Of a stretch of 21,364 nucleotides of DNA, positions 1 to 7,454 are shown piece by piece. The notes beneath the pieces are model-generated. The model was not told the DNA's origin. It did no database searches and saw nothing but the letters and a program-made list of their open reading frames with translations. This stretch comes from an uncultured Eubacteriales bacterium (GTDB taxonomy: Bacteria; Bacillota; Clostridia; Christensenellales; QALW01). The translations under genes were made by a program, and so were the position numbers. Positions within the stretch are counted from its first letter, which is position 1; each line of letters opens with the position of its first letter. The stretch covers positions 1 through 21,364 of the forward strand of contig URIR01000034.1 of the NCBI GenBank assembly GCA_900547955.1, given 5' to 3'.

Positions 1-1
1 T

Positions 2-805
2 TTCCTTCTGGGAGCAGCAGCACAGCTCGGTATTTACGTTGCTTATTTCCTGGCAATCTTCCTAGGCTTCAATGGAGCAGCAGCAGCAGCCATCTCCATC
101 ATCGGTGGTGCTGACGGCCCGACCTCCATTTTCCTTGCAGGTAAACTGGGACAGACCGCTCTGATGGGACCCATCGCTGTGGCCGCTTATTCCTATATGT
201 CCCTGGTGCCGATCATCCAGCCGTCTATCATGAAAGCGCTGACCACCAAAAAAGAACGCGCCATCAAGATGAAACAACTTCGTACGGTCACCAAACTGGA
301 GAAGATCATATTCCCGTTATTGGTGACGCTGGTCGTAGGGTTGCTGCTCCCCGATGCGATCCCTTTGCTCGGCATGCTCATGCTCGGAAACCTTATGAAA
401 GAGAGCGGCGTCGTGGATCGCCTGTCTTCGCAGGCGCAGAACGGTCTGATGAATACGATCACGATCTTCCTCGGGATATGCGTTGGATGTAAAGCGTACG
501 GAGAAGTATTCCTCGCGTTCAGTACTTTGAAAATCATTTTGCTGGGACTGTTTGCGTTCTGCATGGGAACTGTCGGCGGTCTGTTGATGGCAAAACTCAT
601 GAACAAACTTTCGGGCGGAAAGATCAATCCTTTGATAGGTTCTGCGGGCGTTTCGGCGGTGCCGATGGCGGCGCGTGTCAGCCAAAAGGTCGGCCAGGAG
701 GAAAATCCGGGCAACTTCCTGCTTATGCACGCCATGGGTCCCAATGTGGCCGGCGTTATAGGCTCGGCCGTGGCCGCGGGCGTGTTTATGTCCCTGTTCG
801 GCTGA
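2..805 (+). CDS. oadB: Na+-translocating decarboxylase beta subunit (OadB/GcdB/MmdB family), 3' part
   Basis: Membrane subunit of a biotin-dependent Na+ pump (oxaloacetate, glutaconyl-CoA or methylmalonyl-CoA decarboxylase). It decarboxylates carboxybiotin and exports Na+. The frame is open from the window edge, so about the first third of the protein is missing; 267 residues remain. Visible are hydrophobic helices and the family motif GGADGPTS near bases 110-130, whose Asp is the Na+/proton-binding residue known from the Klebsiella enzyme. A GNLMKESGVVDRL block follows, and the C-terminal signature GVSAVPMAARV ends in MHAMGPNVAGVIGSAVAAG. Next on the same strand is the carboxyltransferase subunit, so the two probably form one complex; the biotin carrier and gamma subunits would lie upstream. 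Isoleucine codons are mostly ATC here, whereas the downstream genes prefer ATA and ATT. The acyl substrate cannot be told from this subunit. Confidence 0.93.
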   Translation, partial: FLLGAAAQLGIYVAYFLAIFLGFNGAAAAAISIIGGADGPTSIFLAGKLGQTALMGPIAVAAYSYMSLVPIIQPSIMKALTTKKERAIKMKQLRTVTKLEKIIFPLLVTLVVGLLLPDAIPLLGMLMLGNLMKESGVVDRLSSQAQNGLMNTITIFLGICVGCKAYGEVFLAFSTLKIILLGLFAFCMGTVGGLLMAKLMNKLSGGKINPLIGSAGVSAVPMAARVSQKVGQEENPGNFLLMHAMGPNVAGVIGSAVAAGVFMSLFG

Positions 806-815
806 TTGCTTCGGC

Positions 816-950
816 GGCGCGCGGGCTGAAAAACCCTGGACTGGAATTAATGAGCGGAGCGGCGCGCGGGCTGAAAAAGTTCGGAATGGAATTAATGAGC
901 GGAGCGGCGTGAGGGCTGAAAAAACTTGAACCGGAATTAGCGTGCGGAGC
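816..950. repeat. 45-bp tandem repeat, three units
   Basis: Three consecutive 45-bp units lie at 816-860, 861-905 and 906-950, with the start of a fourth at 951. Units 1 and 2 differ at only a few bases; unit 3 is more diverged. Each carries GGGCTGAAAAA near the start and GCGGAGC at the end. The unit length is a multiple of three and one frame stays open for about two units, but no start codon or ribosome site supports a gene. The array fills the gap between the two decarboxylase genes. Confidence 0.85.
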
Positions 951-1034
951 GCCGCGCGGACAAAAGGAAGGCTTTATCCGCGGCGCTTCTGCCGAGGGCG
1001 AGGATATAATTTTTAGAAAGGAAATTTAAGAGAT

Positions 1035-2432
1035 ATGGCCAAGGTTTTAATTACCGATACTATATTGCGGGACGCGCACCAGTCTCAGGCGGCTACGCGC
1101 ATGCGCCTGGACGAAATGCTGCCCGCGGCGCCCATGCTGGACAGCGTGGGCTATTATTCGCTGGAATGCTGGGGAGGCGCGACCTTTGACGCCTGCCTGC
1201 GCTTTTTGAACGAGGACCCCTGGGAGCGCCTGCGCGCCCTTAAAAGGGCCATGCCCAACACCAAGCTGCAGATGCTTTTCAGAGGTCAGAATATTCTGGG
1301 CTACAAGCATTATGCGGACGATGTTGTGGATAACTTTGTAAAAAAATCCATAGAAAACGGTATAGATATTATCAGGATATTTGACGCGCTGAACGACCTG
1401 CGCAATTTGGAGCAGGCGGTCAAATCCTGCAAGAAATACGGCGGGATAGCCGAATGCGCCATAAGCTATACCACCAGCCCGGTGCATACGCTGGACTATT
1501 TTGTGGAGCTGGCGCGCCAGATGGAGCAGATGGGAGCGGACGTCATCTGCATTAAGGATATGGCCAATCTTTTGCTGCCCTATGAAGCGTATACGCTGGT
1601 TAAGCGCATTAAGGAGAAGGTGAGCGTGCCTATACATCTTCATACCCATAATACCACGGGCACAGGGGATATGACTCTGCTTAAGGCCATAGAGGCGGGC
1701 GTGGATATTGTGGATACGGCGCTTTCGCCTTTAGGCAACGGCACCAGCCAGCCGGCTACCGAGCCTTTGGTGGCCACCCTTAAGGGTACGGAATATGATA
1801 CCGGCCTGGATTTGAACCTGCTCAGCGAGATAAGCAAGCATTTCCGCAAGGTGGCCGACCGCTTGGAGAGGGACGGCTGGCTGGATAAGAAGGTGCTGAG
1901 GGTGGATACCAACACTCTGCTTTATCAGGTGCCCGGCGGCATGCTTTCCAACCTCATAGGCCAGCTTAAGCAGGCGGGCAAGGAGGATAAGCTGATGGAG
2001 GTGCTCGCGGAGGTGCCGCGGGTGCGCGAGGATTTCGGCTATCCGCCTCTGGTTACTCCCACCAGCCAGATTGTGGGCACGCAGGCGGTATTCAACGTTA
2101 TCGCCGGAGAGCGCTATAAGATGGTAACTAAGGAATCCAAGGCGCTGCTGCGCGGAGAATACGGGCGTCTGCCTGCGCCGGTTAATGAAGAGGTGCGCAA
2201 AAAGTGCATAGGGGACGCGCCCGTTATCACTCACCGTCCTGCCGACGATATTCCCCCCGAATATGGGAAATACAAGGCGGAAATTAAGGATATTATGGAG
2301 CAGGAGGAGGATGTGCTTTCCTACGCGCTTTTCCCGCAGGTGGCCATGAAATTCTTTGAGAAGCGCCGGGCGGATAAATATGGGCTTAATCAGGAGCTTA
2401 TGGACCAGAAGGAAAACATTCATCCGGTATAA
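1035..2432 (+). CDS. oadA: Oxaloacetate decarboxylase alpha / pyruvate carboxylase subunit B carboxyltransferase, without biotin domain
   Basis: Carboxyltransferase that moves CO2 between an oxo-acid and biotin, working with the adjacent OadB-type pump. The TIM-barrel domain (about 1-290) shows DTILRDAHQS at 8-17 with metal-binding Asp13, IKDMAN at 173-178 with Lys174 (the carbamylated Lys of the family), and HLHTHN at 201-206 with metal-binding His203 and His205. The conserved C-terminal PYC/OADA region follows (PGGMLSNL, FGYPPLVTPTSQIVGTQAV). At 465 residues it stops where full-length OadA (about 590 aa) continues into a biotinyl-lipoyl domain; there is no MKM motif, so biotin must sit on a separate carrier protein. 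The start ATG at 1035 follows AGAAAGGAAA. A weak TATAAT stands at about 1001-1006. A TATAAT-lacking hairpin terminator follows the gene. Oxaloacetate decarboxylase is the preferred reading because of OadB next door; pyruvate carboxylase subunit B is the alternative. Confidence 0.93.
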   Translation: MAKVLITDTILRDAHQSQAATRMRLDEMLPAAPMLDSVGYYSLECWGGATFDACLRFLNEDPWERLRALKRAMPNTKLQMLFRGQNILGYKHYADDVVDNFVKKSIENGIDIIRIFDALNDLRNLEQAVKSCKKYGGIAECAISYTTSPVHTLDYFVELARQMEQMGADVICIKDMANLLLPYEAYTLVKRIKEKVSVPIHLHTHNTTGTGDMTLLKAIEAGVDIVDTALSPLGNGTSQPATEPLVATLKGTEYDTGLDLNLLSEISKHFRKVADRLERDGWLDKKVLRVDTNTLLYQVPGGMLSNLIGQLKQAGKEDKLMEVLAEVPRVREDFGYPPLVTPTSQIVGTQAVFNVIAGERYKMVTKESKALLRGEYGRLPAPVNEEVRKKCIGDAPVITHRPADDIPPEYGKYKAEIKDIMEQEEDVLSYALFPQVAMKFFEKRRADKYGLNQELMDQKENIHPV

Positions 2433-2468
2433 TTTTTTAGAGAGCATTGCCGGCTTTGGCCGGCGGGG

Positions 2469-2510
2469 ATAAGGGCGCGGCCCGTCTTTAAGACGAGCCG
2501 CGCCTTTATC
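2469..2510 (+). terminator. Terminator-like hairpin after oadA
   Basis: A 20-bp stem with a TTA loop (one G-T wobble and one mismatch) lies 37 bases after the oadA stop. Its base is T-rich (CTTTATCTTT), but the T tract is short, so termination may be partial. A smaller hairpin, GCCGGC-TTTG-GCCGGC, lies just before it at about 2449-2464. Confidence 0.6.
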
Positions 2511-2511
2511 T

Positions 2512-2656
2512 TTAGAAACGAGGGAGCGGCTTAAAGGGGGGGCGGCTCCTGGGCCGGCGCCTTTGGCGCCGGCCGGGGCCGGGCCGCGGCCCGGCCCAGC
2601 GGCCCGGAACGGGCCGCCAGGAGCCGCCCCCCTTTAAGCCGCTCCCTCGTTTCTAA
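2512..2656. repeat. Four-way-junction palindromic element A
   Basis: A 145-bp inverted structure. The outer stem of about 39 bp pairs 2512-2551 with 2618-2656, perfect apart from one extra G in the G-run. It encloses three hairpins: arm 1 at 2552-2574 (10 bp, loop TTT), arm 2 at 2576-2597 (perfect GC palindrome) and arm 3 at 2599-2617 (loop GAA). The inner end of the outer stem is the shared core, a G-run then CGGCTCCTG. It fills most of the 438-base gap between oadA and the alpha-galactosidase; the rest holds the oadA terminator and the next promoter. Confidence 0.9.
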
Positions 2657-2784
2657 TTCCGCTTTTGGATTAGCGCTGCGCTCCCTTATCTCCGCCGCCG
2701 AAAAGCGTTTCGGGATTTAAATAGCACAGTTATTTTTAAACGCGGCGGGTTAGCTTTGTGCTTTTAATGGTTAATATTTTATTC

Positions 2785-2813
2785 TTGTTTGGGCGCGCCG
2801 GATGAATTATAAT
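2785..2813 (+). promoter_or_regulatory. Sigma-A-type promoter of the alpha-galactosidase gene
   Basis: TTGTTT, a 17-base spacer and TATAAT, ending 57 bases before the start codon. No operator palindrome is obvious beyond a GGCGCGCC palindrome (2792-2799) inside the spacer, which might be one. Confidence 0.7.
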
Positions 2814-2870
2814 AACAGCGTTTAAAACCGGCGCGAGGCACGGAAAAATAAGGACAGGGGATTACGCAGT

Positions 2871-4925
2871 ATGACTAATTATAATTTGACGTTAATGCTT
2901 AGATATACCGACGGGCGGATAAGCGGTCTGCCCTTCAGCGCCGGCCCGGGCCGGCATAAATTGACGGACGGCCGGCTGGAGGCGGAGATTAACGCCTTTG
3001 AGCAGGACGGAGTATGCCAGTACGAAATGACGCTGGCCGCGGTTTGCGAATGCGAGCTTAAGTATCTGGATATACTGGTGCATTCGGGCGCGCTTGCGCC
3101 TGAAGCCAAGGCGTATAACGCGGGCTTTACCACCAACTGCGCGGCCTGTATCAGCAGATATTCGGATATTTACGGGCTTATTTCAGCCGGGCCTTTAATA
3201 ATACAGGGCTCAAGCCTGCTGGGCGCGGCGCTGGTGAGCGCGGACAGGTTTTATTCCTATTTTAAGTTAATGCCCAATGAATTAATTATCCGGCACAGTA
3301 TGGAGGACAAGCGGATATATAAGGATAAGGAATATAAGCTGGAGCGCTTTATATTGAGCGAGCCTGCTTCGGCCGAGGAGTTTTTAAAGAGCTATAATGA
3401 GATAGTAAGCTCATATTACGGCATAACGCCGGAATTTCTGCAAAACGGCTTTGAACCGGCGCCTACGGGCTACTGCTCCTGGTCCTGCTATTATACGCTG
3501 GTTAATGAGGAAAAGCTGTTCCGGGCGGAGCGCGAGGTGAAAAAGGAGTACGGCCAATATGCGCCTAATCTGCTCCAAATTGACGACGGCTGGCAGGTAA
3601 AGCATAATTTCTCGGGCTATTGGACGGTTGACCGGGAAAAATTTCCCGGCGGGCTTAAGCCGCTGAGCGAGAAATGCGCTCAGGACGGCATGCGCTTCGG
3701 CTTATGGCTTGCGCCTCTGCTTGCGGCGGACTGCACGGGCTTTTTTAAGGAGCATCCCGAGTGGAAGAAGCTTACCCGCAGCGGACAAAACTCCTATCTT
3801 TGCGGCGAAGAGAAGGTATACGCGCTTAATTTGGACGACCAGGAGGTGCTGGAATATATAAGCGGGGTATTCAGGCGGGCGCGCGAGGAATACGGCGCCA
3901 GCTATTTTAAGCTGGATTTTATGGTGTTTGCCATTCATTCCCTCTTTGACCGGGAGGATGTGGTTATATATGACTCGGACTATTCAATAGCCGTTTACCG
4001 CAGGGCGCTTAGGACCATAAGGGAGGCCGTGGGGCCCGAGAGCTTCTTATTGGCATGCGGAGCGCCTCTGCTGGCGGGCGCGGGCATATTTAACGGAATC
4101 CGCATAACTCCCGATATAACCTGGGGCAAGAATAAGGCGCATCCCAGCCAATGGGAACTGATACGCATGTGCTCGGTGAGCTGCGCGATGCGCTGGTTTT
4201 ATCATAACCAGATTTTTATTAACGACCCCGACGGCCTGGTTGTAAGGGATTTTGACTATGACGACAACTTTGACGTTACATATAACGAGGCGCGCTTCTG
4301 GGCTACAGCCGTGGCTTTAAGCGGCGGCTCCTCCTTAATAAACGAGCAGGTTGAAAAGCTGGGGCCGGCGCGGCGCGCGCTTTATGCGGAAATTCTGCCC
4401 CCCCTTGGCAAAGCGGCGCAGCCTGCCGATTTCTTTGAATATCCCTGGCCTACTAAGGTGTATATCCCCTTTGAGGACGGCTCCAGGCTGTGGGGAATAT
4501 ATAACTATTCGGATAAGCTGGCGGATATGCGCCTGGAATTTGGCGGTGAAAGGCTGGTTTACGACTGCTGGGAGCATAAGGCTCTGGGCTGCTTAAGGAG
4601 CCGGGAAATAACGGATATGATGCCTCATTCGGCGGAGGTGCTGTATGCCTGCGCGCTGCCCCCCGAAGCCCGGGCGGTATTTTCAGACTGCAATATTTTT
4701 GCCGGCGCGGGGCTTTTTGAGAGCAGGCTGGAGGGCGGATTTTTGGAGATAAGGGTGGACGAGCGGCTTGAGGCGTGTCCGCGCCATGGGATATATGTGT
4801 TCCTGCCCCGCGGAGCTGCGCTGGAGGAGGGCGTTCAGGAATGCTGCGGCGATTGGGGAAGTTTGGTTCGGCTGGAGGCCCGCGGCGGGATTATGCGTTT
4901 AAAACTGATTTCGCAGAGGGTATAG
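2871..4925 (+). CDS. GH36-type alpha-galactosidase (clan GH-D), cytoplasmic
   Basis: Glycoside hydrolase likely to release alpha-galactosyl units from raffinose- or melibiose-type oligosaccharides after import. It has 684 residues: an N-terminal beta region (about 1-185), a TIM barrel (about 190-480) and a C-terminal beta domain. Barrel landmarks are YCSWSCYY at 201-208, LQIDDGWQ at 235-242, FGLWLAP at 276-282, the nucleophile motif YFKLDF with Asp349 at 345-350, and the acid/base motif RITPDIT with Asp415 at 411-417. There is no signal peptide or transmembrane segment. The start follows AGGGGATTACGCAGT. It has its own promoter and is flanked by elements A and B, so it is probably monocistronic. 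Related GH36 activities, such as alpha-N-acetylgalactosaminidase, cannot be excluded. Confidence 0.88.
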   Translation: MTNYNLTLMLRYTDGRISGLPFSAGPGRHKLTDGRLEAEINAFEQDGVCQYEMTLAAVCECELKYLDILVHSGALAPEAKAYNAGFTTNCAACISRYSDIYGLISAGPLIIQGSSLLGAALVSADRFYSYFKLMPNELIIRHSMEDKRIYKDKEYKLERFILSEPASAEEFLKSYNEIVSSYYGITPEFLQNGFEPAPTGYCSWSCYYTLVNEEKLFRAEREVKKEYGQYAPNLLQIDDGWQVKHNFSGYWTVDREKFPGGLKPLSEKCAQDGMRFGLWLAPLLAADCTGFFKEHPEWKKLTRSGQNSYLCGEEKVYALNLDDQEVLEYISGVFRRAREEYGASYFKLDFMVFAIHSLFDREDVVIYDSDYSIAVYRRALRTIREAVGPESFLLACGAPLLAGAGIFNGIRITPDITWGKNKAHPSQWELIRMCSVSCAMRWFYHNQIFINDPDGLVVRDFDYDDNFDVTYNEARFWATAVALSGGSSLINEQVEKLGPARRALYAEILPPLGKAAQPADFFEYPWPTKVYIPFEDGSRLWGIYNYSDKLADMRLEFGGERLVYDCWEHKALGCLRSREITDMMPHSAEVLYACALPPEARAVFSDCNIFAGAGLFESRLEGGFLEIRVDERLEACPRHGIYVFLPRGAALEEGVQECCGDWGSLVRLEARGGIMRLKLISQRV

Positions 4926-4989
4926 AATAGAGGGTATGCCGCGCTCTGCGCGCAGGGGCCCAGGGCTGAACGCCCGGGGAGAATATTCC

Positions 4990-5151
4990 GGGCGGCGGGG
5001 GAAAAAATAATTTAATGGGGGGCGGCTCCTGAGGCGGGCGCAGCGCGCCCGCCTCAGGCCGCGCCGGGCCTGGCGGCCCGGCGCGGCTTGGCGGCCCGGA
5101 ACGGGCCGCCAGGAGCCGCCCCCCATTAAATTATTTTTTCTTCCGCCGCCC
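4990..5151. repeat. Four-way-junction palindromic element B
   Basis: A 162-bp inverted structure. The outer stem pairs 4990-5030 with 5111-5151 with a two-base mismatch near its base. It includes an A/T-rich stretch around AATAATTTAAT and then the core GGGGGGCGGCTCCT. The arms are 5031-5055 (11 bp), 5058-5087 (13 bp, loop TGGC) and 5090-5110 (9 bp, loop GAA). The linkers AG and TT can extend arm 2 by an A-T and a G-T wobble pair, leaving no unpaired base. Arm 3 and the right half of the core match element A almost exactly. It occupies most of the gap between the alpha-galactosidase and tRNA-Thr. Confidence 0.9.
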
Positions 5152-5216
5152 TTTGTGCAGCCTTGAATAAAGACGGGCCGCGCGCCTGTTATTTATAACT
5201 TTTTATTAAAAAGCGC

Positions 5217-5245
5217 TTGCATTAATGGAGGAAATAGGCTATAAT
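5217..5245 (+). promoter_or_regulatory. Promoter of tRNA-Thr
   Basis: TTGCAT, a 17-base spacer and TATAAT, with the -10 box ending 25 bases before the mature tRNA start. This is a strong sigma-A-type promoter, as expected for a stand-alone tRNA gene. Confidence 0.8.
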
Positions 5246-5270
5246 TAATTCTGCTGCAGTAAGTAAGCGC

Positions 5271-5346
<76 letters not shown>

Positions 5347-5352
5347 TATTTT

Positions 5353-5394
5353 AAATCGCTGAAGCCTTTAAAAATGGCGTTCAGCGATTTTTTG
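5353..5394 (+). terminator. Rho-independent terminator of tRNA-Thr
   Basis: The stem AAATCGCTGAA pairs with TTCAGCGATTT, with an inner GCC/GGC extension, and is followed by a T-rich tract. It begins seven bases after the tRNA CCA end. Confidence 0.85.
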
Positions 5395-5472
5395 CTTTTA
5401 GGGTAAAGGCGTCTTCCTGCGTTTTTAATCTCCGAGCTGCTCCGCACTTAAAATATACCTCTTTTATACGCC

Positions 5473-6666
5473 TTATCCCTGCATATAATCAGCTTTTGTA
5501 ACATCCTTCCAGATATCTCTTAATAATTTTCCGTCTATGCTGGCATGGGCTTTAAAATCCTCGGCGTCACGGTATATTTGCAGGCTGTCCGGAACCTGGT
5601 CCTGAAAAAATTCAATCTGTCCGTTGCCGTATAGGATAACGCCGTAGTTTATATTGCGGTAATAAAATTCCATTTCGCTGTACATCATAAGCCCGGCGAT
5701 AAAGTCGTCTAAATCTGGCTCCAGCTTTTTTCCCTGCGCATATAAGCTCCTTGCTTTATTTAAAGATACTCGGTTGGGATACATCACTCTGTCCGGCTGC
5801 TCGGGCGCGTCGGGGTCCTGTATCCAGCCGCAGCCTTTGCACTCTCCAAAGCCAAATTGGTCAATGGCGGTTATTGTTCCGCATACGTCGCAGGCCTTTA
5901 TTGCATTTTTAGCGTAGGGGTCGTCATATTTAAAGTATTTGAAATCCTCTTTATTCAGCCCAATAACGTCTTTATTGCGCTTTTCCCATTTGAACCGGGC
6001 AAGCTCCTGCCAGCTTAAATTCCTGGTCCATTCATATGCTGTGGGCAGAAATTCCCTTATATTGCCTTTCATTGCTTTAAACGGCTCGTCATAGCATAAG
6101 ACCATGCTGGGGTTTATCCGCTCAAGCATCTGATTATATCCCAGCATAAACTCCTCTTCGCAGTTTTCTCTGTAATAGGTGCTTACTGCAACAACCGCTC
6201 CTCTTTCAATTCCGTCAAAGCAAAAATCAAAGGATTTTTCATCCCCCCAGGAGACCGTGGGTATGACCCTGAGTCCGCGAGACTGCCAAAAGGCGCCGCA
6301 CCACCTGCTTTTAAATACGCTCTCAATCTGGAGCGCCAGGGGCATATTGGTAAACAGGGAAAAATCGGGGCTGAGCAGCGCATAGTACTGGCTCAGCTTT
6401 TCCAATTCCTCCTCCGGGTTTTCATATACCTTTTCAAATTTCCAGTCGTAGGTAAAAAAATGAATGGTTTTATCCCTATTTTCGGAGTCCTCTTTTTTTG
6501 CATCCGCAAAGCTTAAAAATTTAATCTTGTCCGGGTCAATATCCTGTTTTTTAATTATGGGGAAATCATACTTGCCCGCCGACATGTTATAATAAAGAAA
6601 TTCGTTGCGCACTAATTTTTGCTGCTTTTTTTCTTTTTCTATTGCGTACTCAGACTGCTCTTTCAT
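5473..6666 (-). CDS. DUF4417-like protein fused to a CPCC-like zinc ribbon, accessory gene
   Basis: A 397-residue soluble protein of unknown function. Residues about 95-230 resemble the DUF4417 family of phage and accessory genes: DFSLFTNMPLALQ at 101-113, SRWCGAFWQSRG at 120-131, VIPTVSWGDEKSFDFCFDG at 134-152. A four-Cys ribbon follows (CDVC at 259-262, CKGC at 276-279) with a DPDAP...PNRVSLNKAR tail that resembles the Cys-rich CPCC domain, then about 100 residues ending in an acidic alpha/beta segment. The start at 6666 is chosen because AAGGAG lies at the right distance upstream; an in-frame ATG at 6693 has no such site. It lies 10 bases downstream of the small gene at 6677-6961, so the two form an operon. 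Both domain names rest on recalled motif similarity. Function is not assigned; a role paired with the upstream small protein is inference. Confidence 0.75.
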   Translation of the reverse strand: MKEQSEYAIEKEKKQQKLVRNEFLYYNMSAGKYDFPIIKKQDIDPDKIKFLSFADAKKEDSENRDKTIHFFTYDWKFEKVYENPEEELEKLSQYYALLSPDFSLFTNMPLALQIESVFKSRWCGAFWQSRGLRVIPTVSWGDEKSFDFCFDGIERGAVVAVSTYYRENCEEEFMLGYNQMLERINPSMVLCYDEPFKAMKGNIREFLPTAYEWTRNLSWQELARFKWEKRNKDVIGLNKEDFKYFKYDDPYAKNAIKACDVCGTITAIDQFGFGECKGCGWIQDPDAPEQPDRVMYPNRVSLNKARSLYAQGKKLEPDLDDFIAGLMMYSEMEFYYRNINYGVILYGNGQIEFFQDQVPDSLQIYRDAEDFKAHASIDGKLLRDIWKDVTKADYMQG

Positions 6667-6676
6667 TTTTCTCTCC

Positions 6677-6961
6677 TTAATTATAATTATCATAATCGGG
6701 CGCTAAGGGAGTTTGATCTCTTTGCCCATTTTTTTCGTCCCAGTCCCATTTATGGTCGTGAGGGAAATCGTGGTTATTATGAGCGTCCTGATGGCTGTAG
6801 TCTCGATTCCTTTCGGCTCTTCCGTTTTTATCATACCATCTGCTTTGAACCTTAATGCCGTTTTTGTAACGGTCTGTTCGTGAATTTGGTTTGCCTATGC
6901 GCGGCAAATTGCGTTCATATGACATTTCTATTCTGCGATTAGGTACTCCGCCTGAACCCAT
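6677..6961 (-). CDS. Small His/Asp-rich protein, possibly polymorphic-toxin or phage-cargo related
   Basis: A 94-residue hydrophilic protein. It starts MGSGGVPN and carries the pattern SRWYDKNGRAERNRDYSHQD followed by NNHDFPHDHKWDWD. The spaced His and Asp residues are reminiscent of short toxin-type domains found at C-termini of secreted polymorphic toxins and of phage minor proteins. No catalytic assignment is possible. The start is placed at 6961 because GGAAGGTGAT sits just before that ATG; an upstream in-frame ATG at 6976 is part of this ribosome-site region. It is the first gene of a two-gene minus-strand operon with the DUF4417-like gene. No signal peptide is seen. It could also be an uncharacterised prophage remnant. 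Confidence 0.65.
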   Translation of the reverse strand: MGSGGVPNRRIEMSYERNLPRIGKPNSRTDRYKNGIKVQSRWYDKNGRAERNRDYSHQDAHNNHDFPHDHKWDWDEKNGQRDQTPLAPDYDNYN

Positions 6962-7141
6962 TTTATCACCTTCCATATATTATTGTCTAAACGCAGGCAA
7001 CTAAAAGGATAATAATTTTTATCTTTATTTAAATTGTATCACAGATATTTAAATGGCTGTCCATTATATGCCGCGTAATTTTGCTGGCAATTAAATGGGG
7101 GTTAGTTTAACAAAATTTTGTAGGAGTGTGACATTAGAGTA

Positions 7142-7421
7142 TAGACAATGCAATAAGAGTACAATGAGCCGCGGAAGGGTAATTTGTTGGGCTTTGCCGT
7201 TATATCGTCCTTGAAATATTAACGTTATTTATACGTCCTGCCGCCTTGCGAAACCGGAAAATTCCTTTTTCTCTGCGGTCGGAGATTTTTGCATAAATGC
7301 CCGTTGACGGCCGCGCGGCGCGTGATTGAAGACATACCGAACGTATTTTAAAGACCGCGCAGCAAAGGGGACGCGGCGGGCATTTATGTAAAAACGCATT
7401 GTACTTTGATTGTATTGTCTA
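7142..7421. repeat. MITE-like element with 25-bp terminal inverted repeats
   Basis: The left end 7142-7166 and the right end 7397-7421 match as inverted repeats at 22 of 25 positions (outer bases TAGACAAT, inner bases GTACAATG). Inside, a perfect 12-bp stem pairs CATAAATGCCCG at 7292-7303 with 7377-7388. No open frame of note lies within. It fills most of the 493-base gap between the accessory pair and khpA. A relative of the right end recurs at 13523-13562. A transposon origin is inference; no flanking target duplication is clear. Confidence 0.55.
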
Positions 7422-7454
7422 ATCCATACCGCATTCCAGAAAGGAGAGCTTTAT

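Noticed and set aside
193..744. Long minus-strand frames opposite oadB
   Set aside because: Shadow of the conserved membrane protein; no start signals or domain.
816..950. CRISPR array
   Set aside because: Units are directly abutting 45-mers without spacers and no cas gene is present.
2512..2656. Junction elements as tRNA-like genes
   Set aside because: Three arms and a stem recall a cloverleaf, but there are no conserved D-loop, anticodon or TTCGA features, no CCA end, and stems are far too long.
7292..7388. Decayed eighth junction element
   Set aside because: It has a perfect 12-bp outer stem but no three clear arms and no G-run core, so it is treated as part of the inverted-repeat element.
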